Below are positions 1 through 7,925 of a DNA stretch of 50,132 nt, piece after piece. Under the pieces are notes generated by a model, which did not search any database, was not told the DNA's origin, and saw only the letters and a list, made by a program, of their open reading frames with translations. Every line of letters begins with the position of its first letter. The stretch's first letter is position 1. The translations under genes were made by a program, and so were the position numbers. Origin of the DNA: Jiangella muralis (GTDB taxonomy: Bacteria; Actinomycetota; Actinomycetes; Jiangellales; Jiangellaceae); the NCBI RefSeq assembly GCF_001270745.1, contig NZ_KQ434756.1, positions 275,148 to 325,279 of the forward strand. Reading direction: 5' to 3'.

Positions 1-1175
1 TCCTGCGCACCAAGGTCCGGCCGCTGGTCCTCGACCTCCCCACCACCACCCCCGTCGATGAGGTGGTGGAGCGGTTGCGGGTCCTGCACGCGACCTACCG
101 CGACGAGTACGCCGCCTACTACCAGCGCCACGCCACGCCCGACAGTCCGGCGATGCGGGGCGCGGACCCGGCGATCGTGCTGATCCCCGGCGTCGGCATG
201 TTCTCCTACGGCCGCGACAAGCAGACCGCGCGGGTGGCCGGCGAGTTCTACCTCAACGCGATCAACGTGATGCGCGGCGCCGAAGCCGTCTCCACCTACA
301 CCCCGATCCCCGAGTCGGAGAAGTTCCGGATCGAGTACTGGGCCCTCGAAGAAGCCAAACTGGCCCGGATGCCGGCACCGAAACCACTCGCCACCCGGGT
401 CGCGTTCGTCACCGGCGCCGGGTCCGGGATCGGGAAGGCCATCGCGCAGCGCCTCGCAGCCGCGGGCGCCTGCGTCATCGTGGCCGACCTCAACGGTGAC
501 ACCGCCGCCGAGGTGGCGGCCGGGATCGGGGGCAGCGATGTGGCGGTGCCGGTCACCGTGGACGTCACCAGCGAGGAACAGATCACCGCCGCGTTCCAGG
601 ACGCGGTGCTGGCGTTCGGTGGGGTCGACCTCGTGGTCAACAACGCCGGCCTGTCCATCTCCAAACCCCTCCTCGACACCACCGCCGCGGATTGGGACCT
701 GCAGCACGACGTGATGGCCCGCGGCTCCTTCCTCGTCTCGCGTGAGGCGGCCCGCATCATGACCACCCAGGGCATGGGTGGGGACATCGTGTACATCGCG
801 TCCAAGAACGGTGTCTACGCCGGGCCGAACAACATCGCCTACGGCGCCACCAAAGCCGACCAAGCCCACCAGGTCCGCCTCCTCGCCGCCGAGTTGGGTG
901 AGCACGGCATCCGCGTCAACGGCATCAACCCCGACGGCGTCGTCCACGGCTCCGGCATCTTCGCCACCGGCTGGGGCGCCCAACGCGCCGCCGTCTACGG
1001 TGTGCCGGAAGACCAGTTGGGTGCGTTCTACGCCCAACGCACCCTCCTCAAACGCGAAGTCCTCCCCGAACACGTCGCCAACGCCGTCCACGCCCTCACC
1101 GCCGGCGACCTCTCCCACACCACCGGCCTGCACATCCCCGTCGACGCCGGCGTCGCGGCAGCGTTCCTGCGATGA
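1..1175 (+). CDS. rhaD: Bifunctional rhamnulose-1-phosphate aldolase / short-chain dehydrogenase, 5' end outside the window
   Basis: The open frame runs in from the left edge (first full codon at base 3), so only the end of the aldolase half and the whole dehydrogenase half are visible. The dehydrogenase half starts near base 400 with the Rossmann motif TGAGSGIG. It has a catalytic Ser in YIASKNG and the YGATK (YxxxK) pair near base 840. Known fusions of this kind split rhamnulose-1-phosphate and oxidise the lactaldehyde formed. The stop overlaps the start of the kinase gene (ATGA), so the two are translationally coupled. Family assignment is firm from the fusion layout plus the neighbour. 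The gene symbol covers the aldolase half only. Confidence 0.88.
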   Translation, partial: LRTKVRPLVLDLPTTTPVDEVVERLRVLHATYRDEYAAYYQRHATPDSPAMRGADPAIVLIPGVGMFSYGRDKQTARVAGEFYLNAINVMRGAEAVSTYTPIPESEKFRIEYWALEEAKLARMPAPKPLATRVAFVTGAGSGIGKAIAQRLAAAGACVIVADLNGDTAAEVAAGIGGSDVAVPVTVDVTSEEQITAAFQDAVLAFGGVDLVVNNAGLSISKPLLDTTAADWDLQHDVMARGSFLVSREAARIMTTQGMGGDIVYIASKNGVYAGPNNIAYGATKADQAHQVRLLAAELGEHGIRVNGINPDGVVHGSGIFATGWGAQRAAVYGVPEDQLGAFYAQRTLLKREVLPEHVANAVHALTAGDLSHTTGLHIPVDAGVAAAFLR

Positions 1176-2593
1176 CCACCGTCGCCGCCGTCGACCTGGG
1201 AGCGTCCAGCGGCCGGGTCATGCTGGCGCGGGTGAGCGCGCAGCGGCTGGACCTCACCGAGGTGCACCGCTTCGGCAACGTCCCGGTGCGGCTGCCCAGC
1301 GGGCTGCACTGGGACGTGCTGCGGCTGTACCGCGACGTGCTGGACGGGCTCGGGCAGGCGGCCCGGGCGACGACCGGCGGCGAGGTGCTGAGCAGCGTCG
1401 GCATCGACTCGTGGGCGGTCGACTACGGCCTGCTGGACGGGTCCGGCGCGCTGCTCGGCAACCCGTTTCACTACCGCGACGGTCGGACATCCGGCGCCGC
1501 CGCGGAGGTGCACGCCGAGTTGGGCGAGCGCGAGCTGTACGACGTCACCGGGCTGCAGTTCCTGCCGTTCAACACGATCTTCCAGCTGGCCGTCGACCCC
1601 GCCGCGGCGACGGCCGCGCACGCGCTGCTCGTCCCCGACCTGCTGACGTACTGGCTGACCGGCGTGCGCGGCACCGAGGTGACCAACGCGTCGACGACCG
1701 GGCTGCTGGACGTCCGGTCCGGTGCGTGGGCGGCGCCGCTGTTCGACGCGCTCGGGCTGCGGCGCGACCTGTTCCCGCCGCTGCGCCGGCCCGGCGACGT
1801 CGTCGGGCCGCTGCTGCCGGAGGTGCTCGACGACACCGGGCTGGACCCGTCCGCCGTCGTCACCGCCGTCGGATCGCACGACACCGCGTCCGCCGTCGTC
1901 GGGGTCCCGGCCGCGGACGAACGGTTCGCCTACATCTCCTGCGGCACGTGGTCGCTGGTCGGCGTCGAGTTGGACGCGCCGGTGCTGACCGAGGCCGGCC
2001 GCGCCGCCAATTTCACCAACGAGGGCGGCGTCGACGGCACTGTTCGCTACCTGCGCAACGTCATGGGGCTGTGGCTGCTCAGCGAGTCGATCGCGACGTG
2101 GAACCGCGCCGGGCCACCCGCCGACCTGCCGGCGCTACTCGCGGCCGCCGCCGACGTGCCCTCCGGCGGCCCGGTCTTCGACCCCGACGGCCCGGTCTTC
2201 CTGCCCCCGGGTGACCAGCCCGCCCGCATCGCCGACGTGCTGCGCGCGGCCGGGTCGCGGATACCGGAGACCCGTCCGGAGCTGGTCCGCTGCATCCTCG
2301 ACAGCCTCGCCGCCGCCTACGCCCGCACCGTCCACCAGGCCGCCGAGCTGTCCGGCCGCGCCGTCGACGTCGTCCACCTGGTCGGCGGCGGCGCCCGCAA
2401 CGAGCTGCTGTGCCGGCTGACGGCCGACGCCTGCGGCCTGCCGGTGCTGGCCGGCCCGGTCGAGGCGACGGCGCTGGGCAACGTGCTGGTGCAGGCCCGC
2501 GCCCACGACGCCGTCGACGGTGACCGGTGGGCGCTGCGCGATCTGCTGCGAGCCACCCAGGCGGTGCGCAGCTACGAGCCGGCCGCCGGTTAG
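1172..2593 (+). CDS. rhaB: Rhamnulokinase (FGGY carbohydrate kinase)
   Basis: A 473-residue sugar kinase that would phosphorylate L-rhamnulose for the aldolase encoded just upstream. The N-terminal ATPase motif is AAVDLGASSGRVML (about residues 4-17). The middle holds GSHDTASAVVGVP and ISCGTWSLVG, typical of the rhamnulokinase branch. The C-terminal nucleotide motif is HLVGGGARNELLC (about 402-414). Length fits the family (about 470-490). The ATG lies inside the stop of the preceding gene (4-base ATGA overlap), so no separate promoter is needed. Confidence in rhamnulose rather than another sugar comes from the aldolase neighbour. Confidence 0.93.
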   Translation: MTTVAAVDLGASSGRVMLARVSAQRLDLTEVHRFGNVPVRLPSGLHWDVLRLYRDVLDGLGQAARATTGGEVLSSVGIDSWAVDYGLLDGSGALLGNPFHYRDGRTSGAAAEVHAELGERELYDVTGLQFLPFNTIFQLAVDPAAATAAHALLVPDLLTYWLTGVRGTEVTNASTTGLLDVRSGAWAAPLFDALGLRRDLFPPLRRPGDVVGPLLPEVLDDTGLDPSAVVTAVGSHDTASAVVGVPAADERFAYISCGTWSLVGVELDAPVLTEAGRAANFTNEGGVDGTVRYLRNVMGLWLLSESIATWNRAGPPADLPALLAAAADVPSGGPVFDPDGPVFLPPGDQPARIADVLRAAGSRIPETRPELVRCILDSLAAAYARTVHQAAELSGRAVDVVHLVGGGARNELLCRLTADACGLPVLAGPVEATALGNVLVQARAHDAVDGDRWALRDLLRATQAVRSYEPAAG

Positions 2594-2596
2594 GAT
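2591..2596 (+). promoter_or_regulatory. Candidate -10 hexamer of a leaderless promoter
   Basis: TAGGAT ends 7 bases before the GTG at 2604 and includes the rhaB stop codon. There is no Shine-Dalgarno sequence in front of that GTG, so transcription may begin at or next to the start codon. One of about twelve such sites in the window. Confidence 0.5.
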
Positions 2597-2603
2597 TCGG
2601 CGG

Positions 2604-3959
2604 GTGATCCGGCCCAGCACCGCCACCGACCTCGCCCGTCTCGTCGCCGAAGAGCAGGCCGGCAGCCGGCTGCCCTCCGTCGCCGCCGGCATCGTGCGCG
2701 ACGGCGAGCTCGTCTGGTCCGCCGCGCGCGGCAGCATCGACGGGCGCGAAGGCGGCCGCGACGCCGATGAGCACACCCAGTACCGCATGGGCTCGATCAC
2801 CAAGACGTTCGTCGCGGTGGCCGTCATGCGGCTGCGCGACGAGGGCCGGCTCGACCTCACCGACCCGCTCGACAAGCACCTCCCGGACACCACGATCGGC
2901 GACGTCACCATCGCCCAGCTGCTGTCGCACGGCGCCGGCGTGCAGGCCGAGACCGACGGGCCGTGGTGGGAGCGGACCGCGGGCGGGCCATGGCGGTCGC
3001 TGTCGAGCCAGCTGGGCCGGCGGCACCCGGCCGGGGAGCGGTTCCACTACACCAACGTCGGGTTCGGCGTGCTCGGCGAGCTGGTCGGCCGGCTGCACGG
3101 GCGGTCGTGGTCGAAGGTGATCGCCGAGGAGCTGCTCGAGCCGCTCGGCATGGACCGCACGACGTCGCGGCCGGTGGCGCCGCACGCGCACGGCCTCGCC
3201 GTCCACCCGTTCGCCGATGTCGTCCTGGCCGAGCCCGAGCACGACGGCGGCGCGATGGCGCCGGCCGGGCAGCTGTGGACGACGGTGCGCGACCTCGCCC
3301 GGTGGGCCGCGTTCCTCGGCGGCCGCACCGACGGCCTGCTGTCGGCCGGCACGCTGGCGGAGATGTGCCGCCCGCTGGTCGTGGTCGACGTGCCCGGCGC
3401 GCCGTGGACGGACGCGCACGGCCTCGGCGTCCAGCTCTGGAACGACGACGGGCGCCGGTTCACCGGCCACGGCGGCTCGATGCCCGGCTTCCTCGCCGAG
3501 GTGCGGGTCGACGTCGAGACCGGCGACGGCGTCGTCGTGCTCACCAACACCACGACCGGCCTGTCCCGCGACTTCGGGTCCGGGCTGCTCGACACGTTCG
3601 CCGCGGCCGAGCCGCGCACACCGCCGGTCTGGCGCGTCGGCGCGGTGCCGCCGGAGCTGTTCGAGCTGGTCGGCCACTGGTACTGGGGCCCGAGGACGTT
3701 CGAGCTGCGGGCCACCGACGACGGCTGGCTGCGGCTCGGTCCGGCCAACGGCGGCGGCCGGACGTCACGCTTCCGCCCCGACGGCGACGGCGGCTGGGTC
3801 GGCCTCGACGGCTACTACGCCGGCGAGCCGCTGCGCGTCGTCCGGCACCCCGACGGGTCCGTCCGGCACCTCGACCTCGCCTCGTTCGTGTTCACCCGCA
3901 CGCCGTACGACCCCAGCGCCGACGTCCCCGGCGGCGTCGACACCGCCGGCTGGCACTGA
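2604..3959 (+). CDS. Serine hydrolase, class C beta-lactamase / DD-peptidase fold
   Basis: A 451-residue protein with the three marks of the fold: S64-I-T-K67 (SxxK nucleophile), Y149-T-N, and the late GHGGS motif. After the hydrolase core the last 80 or so residues (from GHWYWGPRTF) look like the small beta-rich tail domain found in many actinobacterial members. No signal peptide is evident, so it is probably an intracellular esterase or peptidase rather than an antibiotic-resistance enzyme. The GTG start is chosen because the frame upstream runs into rhaB coding sequence and a -10-like TAGGAT sits 7 bases before it. Substrate unknown. Confidence 0.85.
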   Translation: MIRPSTATDLARLVAEEQAGSRLPSVAAGIVRDGELVWSAARGSIDGREGGRDADEHTQYRMGSITKTFVAVAVMRLRDEGRLDLTDPLDKHLPDTTIGDVTIAQLLSHGAGVQAETDGPWWERTAGGPWRSLSSQLGRRHPAGERFHYTNVGFGVLGELVGRLHGRSWSKVIAEELLEPLGMDRTTSRPVAPHAHGLAVHPFADVVLAEPEHDGGAMAPAGQLWTTVRDLARWAAFLGGRTDGLLSAGTLAEMCRPLVVVDVPGAPWTDAHGLGVQLWNDDGRRFTGHGGSMPGFLAEVRVDVETGDGVVVLTNTTTGLSRDFGSGLLDTFAAAEPRTPPVWRVGAVPPELFELVGHWYWGPRTFELRATDDGWLRLGPANGGGRTSRFRPDGDGGWVGLDGYYAGEPLRVVRHPDGSVRHLDLASFVFTRTPYDPSADVPGGVDTAGWH

Positions 3960-4063
3960 CCGCGTCGTCGCTGGTTGGATCGAGCCCGTGGCGGGAACGG
4001 TGACCCACGTGACCTGCGGGTCCAATCGATTCATCGCTGCGACGCGTATATGAGGATGTGAGG

Positions 4064-4594
4064 GTGTCGGACGAGGCCCTGCTCGCCGGGATGGCCGCCG
4101 GCGACGCGGATGCGATGGCCGCGTTCGTCCGACGCCACCAAGGCCGCGTCTACGGCCTGGCGTTGTCGGTCGTGGGCGTGCCCGCGGTCGCGGAGGAGGT
4201 GGCACAGGAGGCGTTCGTCCGGGCGTGGCGGCACGCCGGCAACTACGACGCCCGCCGGGCGCAGGCGTCGACGTGGCTGCTGACCATCACCCGCAACGTC
4301 GCCATCGACGTCCTGCGGGTGCGCCGGGACGTGGTGGTCGAACCGGCCGTGGTGGCGGAGATGCTGATCTCCACCACCAACGACAGCGACCGGGTCGCCG
4401 ACAGCGACCGCATCACCACCGCACTGCGGGCGCTGCCCCGCGAGCAGGCCACGGCCGTCCTGCTGTCCGTACATTTCGGCCTGACCGCGCGGGAGATCGG
4501 CGAGCACCAGCAGATCCCGCTCGGCACGGCCAAGACACGCATCCGGACCGGGCTGGCCCGGCTGCGCGCGATGCTCGAGGTGAGTCATGGTTGA
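4064..4594 (+). CDS. ECF-type RNA polymerase sigma factor
   Basis: About 176 residues with only sigma regions 2 and 4, as in the ECF group. Region 2 spans AAFVRRHQGRVYGLA to STWLLTITRNVAIDVLR; region 4 spans ALRALPREQATAVLL to GTAKTRIRTGLARLR. The GTG at 4064 is preferred because GAGG lies 8 bases before it; the GTG at 4058 is too close to that GAGG. The gene overlaps the anti-sigma gene by 8 bases, so the two are made together. It probably directs a small stimulus-specific regulon. I could not find a convincing self-type promoter in the 100 bases upstream. Confidence 0.92.
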   Translation: MSDEALLAGMAAGDADAMAAFVRRHQGRVYGLALSVVGVPAVAEEVAQEAFVRAWRHAGNYDARRAQASTWLLTITRNVAIDVLRVRRDVVVEPAVVAEMLISTTNDSDRVADSDRITTALRALPREQATAVLLSVHFGLTAREIGEHQQIPLGTAKTRIRTGLARLRAMLEVSHG

Positions 4595-5372
4595 TCCGAC
4601 GAGGTGCGGCGAGGTCGCCGACGCCCTGGCCGAGGTGGCCACCGGCGCCGCCAGCGGCCCGGACCGCGCGCGCGTGCTCGCGCACCTGGCCGACTGCCCC
4701 GACTGCCGCCGCGAGCTGGAGGAACTGACCCGGGTCGCCGACGAAGTGCTGCTGGTCGCGCCGGAACACGACCCGCCGGCCGGGTTCGAGGGCGCCGTCC
4801 TGGCCCGTATCGCGGCGCTGACGGCGGACGAGCCGGAGGCGCCCCGCGCGGCCGAGCACCCGTCTGAGCCGGACGAACCGGCCGACCTCCCACCTGCGGC
4901 CGAGCCGCCCGACGCCGTCGTGACCCCGCTGCGGCCGAACCGCTGGCGGCGGGTGCTGCCGTACGCCGCCGCGGCGGTGATCGCCGGGCTGGGCGGCGCG
5001 GGCGTCGTCTGGCAGGCGACGTCCGACGACCGCGACCTCGCCGCCGGGTACCGCGAGACCCTCGACGTGGCGAACGGCCGCTACTTCCACGCGGCGCCAC
5101 TCCTCGACGACGCCGGCACGCAGGTCGGGCACGTGTTCCTCTACCAGGGCGAGCCGTCGTGGGTGTTCACCGTGCTCGGCGACACCGCGGCGCCCGGCAC
5201 GTACGAGGTGTCGGTCGTCACCGAGGACGGCGCCCAGACGATCGCCGACTACGAGGTCGGCTCGGCCGGCGGCGGGGCCGGCGGCACCGTCGACACGAAC
5301 ATCTACGAGATCGAGCGGGTCGACCTCATCGGCTCCGACGGCGTCACGTACACGGCCGAGCTCTCGTCCTAG
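4587..5372 (+). CDS. Membrane anti-sigma factor with zinc-finger-type N-terminus
   Basis: 261 residues. The N-terminal anti-sigma domain carries H33-x3-C37-x2-C40 (HLADCPDC), the zinc-binding pattern of the ZAS group that holds an ECF sigma factor inactive. After a Pro/Glu-rich linker there is one membrane segment (about residues 126-145). A beta-rich extracellular domain follows with GHVFLYQGEPSWVFTVL and GTYEVSVVTEDG, as in many actinobacterial anti-sigma proteins. The start codon lies inside the sigma gene. Its TAG is shared with the stop of the convergent gene through the palindrome CTAG. Confidence 0.9.
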   Translation: MVDPTRCGEVADALAEVATGAASGPDRARVLAHLADCPDCRRELEELTRVADEVLLVAPEHDPPAGFEGAVLARIAALTADEPEAPRAAEHPSEPDEPADLPPAAEPPDAVVTPLRPNRWRRVLPYAAAAVIAGLGGAGVVWQATSDDRDLAAGYRETLDVANGRYFHAAPLLDDAGTQVGHVFLYQGEPSWVFTVLGDTAAPGTYEVSVVTEDGAQTIADYEVGSAGGGAGGTVDTNIYEIERVDLIGSDGVTYTAELSS

Positions 5373-6160
5373 AACAACGGGAGGTACGCCGACAGGTCGG
5401 CGCGCTGGCCGCTGGCGAGAACGGCGCCCGCGGCGAGTTCGTCGGCCCAGGTGACGCGCCCGCCGGCCAGCCGGAGCCAGAGGGCCGGCGTGAGGTCGAC
5501 GGTGTTCGGCGGCGTGCCGCGGGTGTGCCGCGGCCCCTCGATGCACTGAACGGCGGCGAACGGCGCGACCCGCACCTCGACGCTGCGGCCCGGCGCGCGG
5601 TCGGCCAGGACATCGAGGAGGGTGCGGACGGCGAGCCGGGTGGTGTCGCGGGGGATGGCGGGCGGGGCCGCGCCGGGTGCGGAGCGGGCGAGGTCGTCGG
5701 CGTGGACGGCGATCTCGATGACGCGGGTCAGCAGGTAGTCGCCCTGCCGGACCGGGATCCGCCGCGTCGTCAGCACGACGTCGTCGAGCCCGCGCGCCTC
5801 GACGGTGGCCGCCGCCGCGGCGAACCGCTCGTCGACGGCGGCGAGGACGCGGCCCTTGTCGTGCCCGGCCGCGCGCGCGATGGCCAGCGTCAGCTCGGAC
5901 AGGCCGGCGGCCGCCGCCGCGTACGTCGTCAGGTACTCGCTCAGGCTGTGCGCCGCCACCCCGCGCGGGGCCGCCGCCGTCGCCGTCACGGAGTCGGCCA
6001 CCAGCGCGAGGTGCGCCGCGAGGTCGGCGACGGTCCAGCCGGGCAGCACGCTCGGCCCGGTCCAGTGCTCCGGCGGCAGCTCGCCCAGCCAGCCGCGCAG
6101 CGCGTCGTGACCGCTCCGGTAGGCCGCCCACGCCGTCTCCGGGTCCATCCGTTTCACCAC
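5369..6160 (-). CDS. Maleylpyruvate isomerase family mycothiol-dependent enzyme
   Basis: 263 residues with the DinB-like N-terminal bundle: LPGWTVADLAAHLALVADSV (residues about 39-58) contains the conserved W and the His-bearing helix. The actinobacterial C-terminal domain follows. Proteins of this family use mycothiol as thiol cofactor or act as metal-binding transferases; the substrate here cannot be told. The GTG start at 6160 is supported by TAGCCT at -12 to -7 and no Shine-Dalgarno, the leaderless layout. The stop shares CTAG with the anti-sigma gene, so the two convergent genes have no gap. Confidence 0.82.
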   Translation of the reverse strand: MVKRMDPETAWAAYRSGHDALRGWLGELPPEHWTGPSVLPGWTVADLAAHLALVADSVTATAAAPRGVAAHSLSEYLTTYAAAAAGLSELTLAIARAAGHDKGRVLAAVDERFAAAAATVEARGLDDVVLTTRRIPVRQGDYLLTRVIEIAVHADDLARSAPGAAPPAIPRDTTRLAVRTLLDVLADRAPGRSVEVRVAPFAAVQCIEGPRHTRGTPPNTVDLTPALWLRLAGGRVTWADELAAGAVLASGQRADLSAYLPLF

Positions 6161-6166
6161 CCCGGC

Positions 6167-6172
6167 AGGCTA
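6167..6172 (-). promoter_or_regulatory. Candidate -10 hexamer, leaderless promoter of the isomerase-family gene
   Basis: On the minus strand TAGCCT occupies -12 to -7 from the GTG at 6160. No ribosome binding site lies between it and the start. Confidence 0.5.
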
Positions 6173-6274
6173 CCCGTCGGGTCCGTCAGGGACGTGCGGC
6201 ACGTGCCGGCCGCGGGTGTGTGAGCCCAACGAAGCGGATGGCGGCATCGGCCGCCGCTGGGTGACTGACGTCGA

Positions 6275-6331
6275 CCATGATCATCAACCTTTTGGGCTGC
6301 TCTGACAGCCAAAAAATGTGGATGATCATGG
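6275..6331. terminator. GATC-tipped imperfect hairpin in a 226-base gap
   Basis: Outer arms CCATGATCATC at 6275-6285 and its complement at 6321-6331 pair over 11 bases. The inner arms continue with mismatches (CCTTTT with AAAA, GGCTG with CAGCC). It lies after the 3' end of the AAA ATPase gene and before the isomerase-family gene on the same strand, so it probably ends or separates transcription. The tip and the AACCTT that follows match the perfect hairpin at 39692. Nothing else was recognised between 6173 and 6386. Confidence 0.55.
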
Positions 6332-6386
6332 CCGGCCGTTCGACACGTCTGGTATCAACCTGCTGGCCGAGTCCGGCCAGGGTGCG

Positions 6387-7553
6387 TCAGCGTGATCCCC
6401 AGTTCCACGCCGGCCGGTCGAATCGGTCCTGCCCGTCGATGAACGTCTCTCCGGTGTCCTTGACCAGCTCGACCCTGGTCGCGGCCGCGCCCAGGTGGTC
6501 GACCAGCAGCGGCGAGTGGGTGATGACGACGAGCTGGGTGCTCCCGCGCGCTTCGACGATCAGCTCGGCCAGCGCCGGCAGCAGTTGCGGGTGCAGGCTG
6601 GCCTCCGGCTCGTCCAGCACCATGAGCGCCGGCGGACGGGGCGCCAGCAGGGCCGCGGCCCACAGCAGGAAGCGCAGGGTGCCGTCGGACAGCTCGGCGC
6701 CGGCCAGTGGCCGCAGCAGGCCGTGCTGCCGGAACGCAAGGTCCAGCCGATCGCCGAGCTGAGCGATCTCCAGCCGCGACCCGGGGAACGCGCGGTCGAC
6801 GGCGGCGTCGAGCGCCTCGACCGCGCCGACCTCGCGGATGGTCTGCAGCGCGGCGGCGAGGTCGGCGCCGTCGTCGGACAGGACCGGCGTGCGGGTGCCG
6901 ACGCGGGTCTGCCGGGCCGGCGCGTCGGCGTCGGTGCGGAAGTGGTCGTAGAAGCGCCAGCTGCGCACCTGCTCGCGGACGGTCAGCAGCTCGGGCGCCC
7001 GGATCGGGTCGGCGACCTCGCTGAGCATGCTCTCGAAGGTGCGCAGCCCTTGGGCCAGGTGCTCCCAGTCGCCGCCGGCGCGCACCCGCACCAGCTCGTT
7101 GCGGCGGTCGGCCAGCCAGGTGCCCGGCCGCAGCACCGGCCCGCTCCAGATCGCCTCGCGCTTGATCTCCGGATCGAGCTGGAAGAACGACGGCGCCGGC
7201 CCGCCGCCCGGCCGGGGCAGGCCGAGGTCGATGAGGTACCCGAAGTCGTCGCCGGCGAAGCCCATGCGGACGTTGACCGGACCCGTCCGGCGGGTGCCCT
7301 GGACCGGCCGCTCCCCCGACCGCATCTCCCGGCTGATCTTCTCCGGGCCGGCCCAGGTGACCGACGGCATGCCGCCCTCCCGCGCCAGCGACGCGATGAC
7401 GTCGCCCCGGGCGCAGTCGGCGAGCAGCCGCAGCGCCCGGTACAGGCTCGACTTGCCCGTGCCGTTGGCGCCGATGACGACGTCGAGGCCGGTCAGCGGC
7501 AAGACGACGTCGCGGAGCGACCGGTAGTTCGCGATGGCGACGGTCCGCAGCAT
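6387..7553 (-). CDS. AAA family ATPase (RecF/SMC-like, AAA_21 type)
   Basis: 388 residues. It opens with the N-terminal pattern of this ATPase group (IANYRSLRDVVLPL), then Walker A GANGTGKSS (about residues 33-41). Near the C-terminus the signature ELSDGTLRFL is followed by Walker B LMVLDEPEASLHP and the switch His in VVITHSPLLVDHL. No nuclease (TOPRIM, HNH) domain is fused and no partner gene adjoins. Function is unknown; relatives act in DNA repair or in defence when paired with a nuclease. The ATG lies 9 bases past the stop of the truncated toxin, with TAGGCG at -12 to -7. Confidence 0.85.
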   Translation of the reverse strand: MLRTVAIANYRSLRDVVLPLTGLDVVIGANGTGKSSLYRALRLLADCARGDVIASLAREGGMPSVTWAGPEKISREMRSGERPVQGTRRTGPVNVRMGFAGDDFGYLIDLGLPRPGGGPAPSFFQLDPEIKREAIWSGPVLRPGTWLADRRNELVRVRAGGDWEHLAQGLRTFESMLSEVADPIRAPELLTVREQVRSWRFYDHFRTDADAPARQTRVGTRTPVLSDDGADLAAALQTIREVGAVEALDAAVDRAFPGSRLEIAQLGDRLDLAFRQHGLLRPLAGAELSDGTLRFLLWAAALLAPRPPALMVLDEPEASLHPQLLPALAELIVEARGSTQLVVITHSPLLVDHLGAAATRVELVKDTGETFIDGQDRFDRPAWNWGSR

Positions 7554-7562
7554 CCGCTGCGC

Positions 7563-7631
7563 CTACCCGTCCTCGCGCCAGGGGTCGGCGACGAGCTCGG
7601 AGATGACGTGCGTGTCGATCAGCTGACTCAC
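7563..7631 (-). pseudogene. Truncated PIN-domain toxin (VapC-like), 22 codons left
   Basis: The minus-strand GTG at 7631 overlaps the antitoxin stop (GTGA), as expected for a toxin second in its operon. It encodes 22 residues, with QLIDTHVISELVADP matching the start of a PIN ribonuclease, where the first Asp of the acidic site sits in the LLDTNV-type strand. A TAG then ends the frame at 7563-7565 and the AAA ATPase begins 9 bases later. The other acidic residues of the fold are absent, so it cannot be an active toxin. Confidence 0.65.
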
Positions 7632-7891
7632 CGGCTGCTCTCTCGCATCGCCTCGTCGCGCGACGGGAGCTCGAGCTCGCCGCCTAGCTCACGCAGCGGG
7701 GAAGTGGCGAAGAAGTCCGCCAGTGAACCGCGATGGGGGTTGCGCCGCTCCCACTGCTCGACGGAGACGACGACCGCGACGGCACGGCCGCGACGGCTGA
7801 TGGTCTGCGGGCCGTCGCGCTCGACGGCGGCCAGCAAGTCGCCGAGCCGCGCCTTCGCCTCGACGACGCTCCAGGTGCGTCCCGGCGTCAT
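7628..7891 (-). CDS. Phd/YefM-type antitoxin
   Basis: 87 residues. The N-terminal half is the DNA-binding and dimer module of the Phd/YefM group: WSVVEAKARLGDLLAAVERDGPQTISRRGRAVAVVVS (split here as WSVVEAKARLGDLL then QTISRRGRAVAVVVS). The C-terminal tail (SLADFFATSPLREL) would bind the toxin. A GAGGTG Shine-Dalgarno precedes the ATG. The toxin gene that follows with a GTGA overlap is reduced to 22 codons, so this is an orphan antitoxin. It may now act only as a repressor of its own promoter or as protection against a related toxin elsewhere. Confidence 0.85.
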   Translation of the reverse strand: MTPGRTWSVVEAKARLGDLLAAVERDGPQTISRRGRAVAVVVSVEQWERRNPHRGSLADFFATSPLRELGGELELPSRDEAMRESSR

Positions 7892-7925
7892 GCCATCACC
7901 TCAGCGACCACACTAGACACGCAGG

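Noticed and set aside
2079-3677. Minus-strand open frame of 532 codons opposite rhaB and the serine hydrolase
   Set aside because: Low-complexity composition, no start signal, and fully covered by two convincing plus-strand genes.
3960-4063. Autoregulated ECF promoter before the sigma factor gene
   Set aside because: GGAAC at 3994 has no matching -10 at 16-19 bases; the GACCC/GGGTC repeat alone is not enough.
6387-7891. A complete defence system (AAA ATPase plus toxin-antitoxin)
   Set aside because: The toxin is truncated and the ATPase has no nuclease partner, so no working system can be claimed.
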